From Nocardioides sp. (GTDB lineage Bacteria > Actinomycetota > Actinomycetes > Propionibacteriales > Nocardioidaceae), in the NCBI GenBank assembly GCA_021166815.1, contig JAJPEO010000350.1, forward strand, positions 1-8,904: 8,904 nucleotides of DNA, read 5' to 3'. Below, one piece after another: positions 5,031 through 8,904 of this stretch. The notes beneath the pieces were generated by a model. That model had not been told where the DNA came from. It did no database searches and was given only the letters and a program-made list of their open reading frames with translations. Positions within the stretch are counted from its first letter, which is position 1. The number at the start of each line of letters is the position of its first letter. The position numbers and the translations under genes were made by a program.

Positions 5031-6017
5031 GTGACCGATCCCCAGGCTGCCGTCGTCGCCCGCGACCTACGTCGTACGTTCACCACCCGGCAGGGCATGT
5101 TCCGCCAGACCCACAAGACGGTCGAGGCCGTCAAGGGAGTGAGCTTCGAGATCGCCCCCGGGGAGCTCTTCGGCCTGCTCGGTCCCAACGGGGCCGGCAA
5201 GACCACGACCATCAAGATGCTCATCACGCTGCTGCTCCCCACGTCGGGGAGCGCGTCGGTGCTGGGCCGCGACGTGGTCGAGGACGTACGCGAGGTCCGG
5301 CGCCGCATCGGCTACGTCTTCGGCGGCGACCGCGGCCTCTACGAGCGCCTGAGCGGCCTGGACAACCTGCGCTACTTCTCCGAGCTGTACGGGGTATCGC
5401 CGCGCGAGCAGAAGCAACGCATCGGCGAGCTCCTCGAGCTCGTCGGCCTCACCGGCCGTGAGGAGGAGAAGGTCGAGGGCTACTCCCGCGGCATGCGCCA
5501 GCGCCTCCACATCGCCCGAGGCCTGCTGCACGACCCCGACGTGTTCTTCCTCGACGAGCCCTCGATCGGCATCGACCCCGTCGGCGCCCGCGAGCTGCGC
5601 GCCACGGTCGCGGGGTTGCGCGAGCAGGGCAAGACGGTGCTGCTCACCACCCACTACATGTTCGAGGCCGACGAGCTGTGCGACCGGATCGCGGTGATCC
5701 GCGAGGGCGAGATCGTCGCCGAGGGCACGCCGGCCGATCTCAAGGGGCTCGTCAGTGCGGGGCGGGTGCTCGAGGTGGAGACGTACGGTGTCGCCGACGC
5801 CGAGGTCGCCAGCGTGCGCGAGGTGCCGGGCGTGCGGTCCGCGATCGTGGAGGAGCGCGGCCAGGTGCAGGTGCTCGTGGTCTCGGTCGAGCCGGGGGCG
5901 GAGGTGACGCAGCAGGTGCTCGCCCGCCTCGGCGACACCCGGGTGGGACGCCTCAGCCATCGTGAGCCGACCCTCGAGGACGCGTACGTCGAGCTGGTCA
6001 CCGGGGCCGACGCGTGA
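5031..6017 (+). CDS. ABC-2 exporter ATP-binding protein
   Basis: 328 residues from GTG. This is the cytoplasmic ATPase that powers the two permeases encoded next to it. The nucleotide-binding domain (about 8-238) has Walker A GPNGAGKT (51-58), signature YSRGMRQRL (151-159), Walker B VFFLDEP (171-177), D-loop region IGIDP and the H-loop His208 in TTHYM. About 90 residues follow, ending in TLEDAYVELVTG, like the C-terminal domain of DrrA/NatA-type exporter ATPases. The usual Q-loop glutamine is missing: the text reads YVFGGDRGLYERLSG (95-109), with glycine in its place. I recall the same GGxRGLY text in a sub-branch of these ATPases, so it is probably a subfamily trait, not a defect. The first permease overlaps the stop by 4 bp (GTGA), which shows operon coupling. 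The substrate is unknown; drug, lipid or ion efflux are all possible. Confidence 0.93.
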   Translation: MTDPQAAVVARDLRRTFTTRQGMFRQTHKTVEAVKGVSFEIAPGELFGLLGPNGAGKTTTIKMLITLLLPTSGSASVLGRDVVEDVREVRRRIGYVFGGDRGLYERLSGLDNLRYFSELYGVSPREQKQRIGELLELVGLTGREEEKVEGYSRGMRQRLHIARGLLHDPDVFFLDEPSIGIDPVGARELRATVAGLREQGKTVLLTTHYMFEADELCDRIAVIREGEIVAEGTPADLKGLVSAGRVLEVETYGVADAEVASVREVPGVRSAIVEERGQVQVLVVSVEPGAEVTQQVLARLGDTRVGRLSHREPTLEDAYVELVTGADA

Positions 6018-6784
6018 GCCGCCTGCGGCAGCTGTGGGTCTGCTACCGCCTGCAGCTCAAGGTGATGATGTTCTCCCCGTTCGAGGGGTTCCTCCAGGTC
6101 TTCTTCCCGCTGATGTTCGCCACGGCCGCCCTGCTGGTCTACCGCGTCAACAACGATCCCGAGGCGATGCTCTACGCCGGCATCGGCGCCGCCGCGATGG
6201 GCATCTGGACCTCGCAGACCACCACCGCCGCCACGCTCGTGCAGCGCGAGCGCTGGGCAGGCACGCTCGAGCTCGTCGTCGCCGCGCCCACGCCGTTCGC
6301 CTTCGTGGTGCTGCCGATCACCTTCGGCATGGCGACCCTCGGCCTCTACAGCGTCGTGGCCGTCGTCCTGTGGGACTGGTGGCTCTTCGACCTGCCGCTG
6401 CAGGTGGAGAACTGGCCGGGCTTCGTGCTGAGCATCCTGATGGCGACCTTCACGATCGCGCTCTTCGGCTTCCTGCTGTCGGTCACGGTCGTGCGTTACC
6501 GCACGGCCTGGGCGATCGGCTCGGCGCTGGAGTACCCCGGCTGGTTGCTGTGCGGCTTCGTCGTACCTCTGGCGCTGCTCCCCGGCTGGGTCCAGCCGCT
6601 GTCGTGGGCGCGCGCGCCCACGTGGGGGGTGCAGGCCATGCGGGCGTCGGCCGCGGGGGAGAGCCCGTGGTTCGACCTCGCGATGTGCGCGGCGGTGGGC
6701 CTGGCCTATGCGCTCCTGGCCGCGTGGCTGGGCAACCGACTCATCGACTCGGCACGTCGCCACGCGACGTTGTCACTGACGTGA
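6014..6784 (+). CDS. ABC-2 family permease, first subunit
   Basis: 256 residues from a GTG that overlaps the ATPase stop by 4 bp, so translation is probably coupled. About six membrane helices can be placed at roughly 24-42, 51-70, 97-120, 138-160, 173-190 and 220-240. The cytoplasmic-side ABC-2 motif RERWAGTLELVVAAPTP (78-94), with its E-x-x-x-GTLE core, is characteristic of the family. The segment LLPGWVQPLSWARAPTWGVQAMR (188-210) corresponds to the conserved loop before the last helix. The protein ends HATLSLT, close to the HATLDRV ending of the second permease, and the two are likely distant paralogues from a duplication. Together with its neighbours it would form the membrane pore of an exporter. 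The substrate cannot be inferred. Confidence 0.9.
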   Translation: MSRLRQLWVCYRLQLKVMMFSPFEGFLQVFFPLMFATAALLVYRVNNDPEAMLYAGIGAAAMGIWTSQTTTAATLVQRERWAGTLELVVAAPTPFAFVVLPITFGMATLGLYSVVAVVLWDWWLFDLPLQVENWPGFVLSILMATFTIALFGFLLSVTVVRYRTAWAIGSALEYPGWLLCGFVVPLALLPGWVQPLSWARAPTWGVQAMRASAAGESPWFDLAMCAAVGLAYALLAAWLGNRLIDSARRHATLSLT

Positions 6785-6794
6785 GGTGGACGTG

Positions 6795-7580
6795 ATGACC
6801 AGCCTGCGCATCTTCTTCATCGGCGGACTGATGAGCTTTCGCGCGCTCTTCAACTGGATGAACCCGTGGATCTTCGTCCCCACGATCCTCCTCGGCCCGA
6901 TCACCCAGATCCTGCTGTTCGCCTACGTCGGCCGCGCGGCGGGAGTCGGCGACGACGAGTTCTTCATCATCGGCAACGCGCTCAACTACGCCGCGATCCC
7001 CGGCATGTTCGCGATGACCTTCACCATCGGTGGCGAGCGCTTCGCCCAGACCCTGGGACTGGTGCTGGTCAGCCCGGCGCGACGGATCCCGCTGTTCATG
7101 GGCCGTGCGCTGCCGGTCATCCTCACCGGCTGGGGCACCGCGATGTTCGGCATCGTGTCGGGGGTGTGGGCGCTCGACGCTGACATCCCCTGGGGCTCGT
7201 TCCCGCTGGTCGGGCTCGTGGTCGCAGTCGGTGCGTTCGCCACCGCCGGCATCGGGCTGGTGATGGGCGCGATCAACCTGGTGTGGCGCGACGGGGCCAC
7301 GCTTGGCAACGTCGTGTTCCTCGTCCTGCTGGTCTTCACCGGGACCAACGTCGCGCTGGAGGACCTGCCGGGCTGGATGGCCCCGATCGGTCGCTGCCTG
7401 CCGCTCACCCACGCGATCGAGGCGACCCGGATGGTCGCCGACGGGGCTGCGTGGGGACAGGTGTCGGGTCTCGTGGGCACCGAGATGCTCATCGGCGCGG
7501 TGTACGTCGTGCTCGGGCTGGCCGCCCTGCGCTGGCTCGAGCAGATGAGCCGCACCCACGCCACGCTCGACCGGGTCTGA
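6795..7580 (+). CDS. ABC-2 family permease, second subunit
   Basis: 261 residues from the ATG at 6795. I chose this start because GAGGTGG (6783-6789) lies 5 nt upstream and overlaps the stop of the first permease; in-frame GTG codons at 6786 and 6792 are alternatives that add 3 or 1 residues. Six membrane segments are likely, at about 24-46, 58-78, 103-125, 136-160, 170-186 and 225-247. The ABC-2 landmarks are GGERFAQTLGLVLVSPARR (79-97), a looser form of the E-x-x-x-GTL motif, and the late loop LEDLPGWMAPIGRCLPLTHAIEATR (188-212), with its usual LPGW and PLTHAIE text. It is the last gene of the exporter operon and ends 6 bp from the convergent pepN gene. It probably pairs with the first permease as a heterodimer. 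Confidence 0.9.
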   Translation: MTSLRIFFIGGLMSFRALFNWMNPWIFVPTILLGPITQILLFAYVGRAAGVGDDEFFIIGNALNYAAIPGMFAMTFTIGGERFAQTLGLVLVSPARRIPLFMGRALPVILTGWGTAMFGIVSGVWALDADIPWGSFPLVGLVVAVGAFATAGIGLVMGAINLVWRDGATLGNVVFLVLLVFTGTNVALEDLPGWMAPIGRCLPLTHAIEATRMVADGAAWGQVSGLVGTEMLIGAVYVVLGLAALRWLEQMSRTHATLDRV

Positions 7581-7605
7581 CGGGCCTCAGCGACGCCGGT
7601 CGAGC
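7565..7605. terminator. bidirectional hairpin spanning both convergent stop codons
   Basis: GCTCGACCGG (7565-7574) and CCGGTCGAGC (7596-7605) form a perfect 10-bp stem. Inside it CTGA (7577-7580) pairs with TCAG (7587-7590) around the 6-nt intergenic gap, so the inner stem contains the TGA stops of both genes. The structure lies in the last codons of permease and pepN and is symmetric, as expected of one terminator serving both strands. No T-run is present on either side. Confidence 0.55.
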
Positions 7606-8904
7606 TCGTCGACCTGGTCGTTCCACCAGCGCGCGAGCACGGTCGGGACGTCGTCGCGCGCCAACGCCTCGGCGAGCGCGTCGCGCAGCTCGCGACGGGT
7701 CGCCTCGGTGTGCGGCAGCCACGGGAACGAGCGCCCGATGACCTGTCCCATGCCCTGCCCCGACCGCTGGGCCAGGGCCAGGGCGTCGGTGACGTAGCGG
7801 GTCAGCCACGGCCGGACGAGCTCGGTCTGCTCGATCTCCCAGAAGCCGTGGGAGAGCAGCGGGAACTCGTGGTTGGTCGTCGTGCCGCTCCACAGCCGGG
7901 CCCAGGCCTCCTCCTTGGCCTCGACGGTCGGCACCGCGGCGCGCGCCCGCAGCAGCGCGAAGCCGCCGGCGACCGACCGGTCCCGGGCTGCCTCGGCCTC
8001 GATGAACGAGTCGTCGCCGAGGGAGGCCAGGCGTCGTACGACGAGCCAGCGGACCTCCTGGTCGACGTCGTCGCGGCCCAGCCACTCGCGCAGGAGGTCC
8101 TGGTCGTGCGAGGTGGTGGCCAGGATGCGCGCAGCGGCCGGGTCGAGGAGGGGGTCGCCGACCGCCAGCATCTCGCCGGCGATGCTGGCCAGGACGTCGA
8201 GCTGCGCGGGGACCTCGTCGGGGTGGCCGGCGCGGCGTACGACCTTGAGCACCGCCTCGCCCACGGCCTCGAAGACCACCGGGTGCCGCTCGGGGCGCAG
8301 GTGCCGGTCGGCCAGGTCGACCAGGGCCGGCAGCGCCATCGCGCCCGACTCGGCCAGGTCGATCGCCGTCCACCACAGCAGGCCCCGGGTGAGGTCGTCG
8401 GCCACGTCGCTGAGTCCGCGCGAGACCGCTGCCCACGACCACGCGTCGGGCCGGATCGCGGCAAACGTCTCGTCGCCCGCGTTGGGCACCACCACGAGTC
8501 CGGCTAGCTGCTCGAGCCGGACCGGCTCGTCGGCCAGGTCGACCCACACGGTCTCGACCAGGCGCATCGCCTCGTCGTACGCCGCCACGGTGAACCGGTG
8601 CGGACGCGAGCCGTGGCGCGTCAGCACCGGCACGCCGCCGGCGGCGCCGTCGCGGGTCACCTCGATCGTGTCGAAGCCCGACGTGCGCAGCCAGGCGTCG
8701 GCCCACGCGCGCACGTCGCGGTCGCTGGCGCCGTCGAGGGCGTCGAGGAAGTCGGCGAGGTCGGCGTTGCCGAAGGGGTGGCCCGAGAGGTGGGCGTTGA
8801 CCCCGCGGAGGAAGTCGTCGCCCAGCCAGATGCCGAGCTGGCGCAGCACGGCGTTGCCCTTGGCGTAGGTGATCATGTCGAAGTTGGCGAACGCCGTGTC
8901 GGCG
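7587..8904 (-). CDS. pepN: aminopeptidase N (M1 family metallopeptidase), C-terminal half only
   Basis: 438 residues are visible; the gene continues past the window edge, so the N-terminal domain and the zinc-binding HExxH site are not seen. M1 aminopeptidases remove N-terminal residues from peptides in the cytoplasm during peptide turnover. The visible part begins at the end of the catalytic domain with FDMITYAKGNAVLRQL (8-23 of the visible part). Its Tyr13 corresponds to the transition-state tyrosine of the YEKG motif in E. coli PepN (Tyr381). WADAWLRTSGFDT (67-79) is the typical end of the thermolysin-like domain. The remaining ~350 residues are a long alpha-helical region like the ERAP1-type C-terminal domain, including KEEAWARLW. 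It is intact to a TGA stop at 7589-7587 and convergent with the exporter operon. Its promoter lies outside the window. The family call is strong; completeness upstream cannot be judged. Confidence 0.92.
   Translation of the reverse strand, partial: ADTAFANFDMITYAKGNAVLRQLGIWLGDDFLRGVNAHLSGHPFGNADLADFLDALDGASDRDVRAWADAWLRTSGFDTIEVTRDGAAGGVPVLTRHGSRPHRFTVAAYDEAMRLVETVWVDLADEPVRLEQLAGLVVVPNAGDETFAAIRPDAWSWAAVSRGLSDVADDLTRGLLWWTAIDLAESGAMALPALVDLADRHLRPERHPVVFEAVGEAVLKVVRRAGHPDEVPAQLDVLASIAGEMLAVGDPLLDPAAARILATTSHDQDLLREWLGRDDVDQEVRWLVVRRLASLGDDSFIEAEAARDRSVAGGFALLRARAAVPTVEAKEEAWARLWSGTTTNHEFPLLSHGFWEIEQTELVRPWLTRYVTDALALAQRSGQGMGQVIGRSFPWLPHTEATRRELRDALAEALARDDVPTVLARWWNDQVDELDRRR

Overview
The window is very GC-rich, with strong G/C preference at third codon positions, GTG starts, a glmU-prs gene pair, a class F-type sortase and an actinobacterial-looking aminopeptidase N. 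This points to a high-GC actinomycete. Residue-level impressions of GlmU, the ABC ATPase and PepN fit the Nocardioides/Nocardioidaceae group, but that placement is inference and was not tested.

Layout. (1) Positions 1-2244, minus strand: a three-gene surface module. It reads, in transcription order, a secreted protein with a C-terminal membrane segment (2244-1006), a class F-type sortase (994-356) and a multi-pass membrane protein cut by the window edge (324 to <1). Spacing is 11 and 31 bp, so they are probably one operon. (2) 2245-2366: a divergent intergenic region with a hairpin in the presumed leader of the surface gene. (3) 2367-4873, plus strand: glmU and prs, which make UDP-GlcNAc and PRPP. 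(4) 4874-5030: an intergenic stretch dominated by an 88-bp nested palindrome, then a GC-rich stem and a probable leaderless promoter. (5) 5031-7580, plus strand: an ABC exporter operon of one ATPase and two ABC-2 permeases, with 4-bp and SD/stop overlaps. (6) 7587 to >8904, minus strand: the C-terminal half of an M1 aminopeptidase N, convergent with the exporter and only 6 bp from it. One hairpin spans both stop codons.

How the genes work together. The glmU-prs pair supplies precursors for the cell wall, nucleotides and some amino acids. The minus-strand module is an envelope system in which the sortase may act on the neighbouring surface protein, although no canonical LPxTG signal is visible. 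The ABC operon encodes one complete ABC-2 exporter with a nucleotide-binding subunit and two non-identical membrane subunits; its substrate cannot be read from sequence. PepN is a housekeeping peptidase.

Most of the window is ordinary chromosomal core. The most unusual structure is the palindrome at 4889-4976: two inverted copies of one hairpin unit placed symmetrically around a central hairpin. I found no CRISPR array, insertion sequence, tRNA, rRNA or recognisable riboswitch. No stretch longer than 300 bases lacks a gene.
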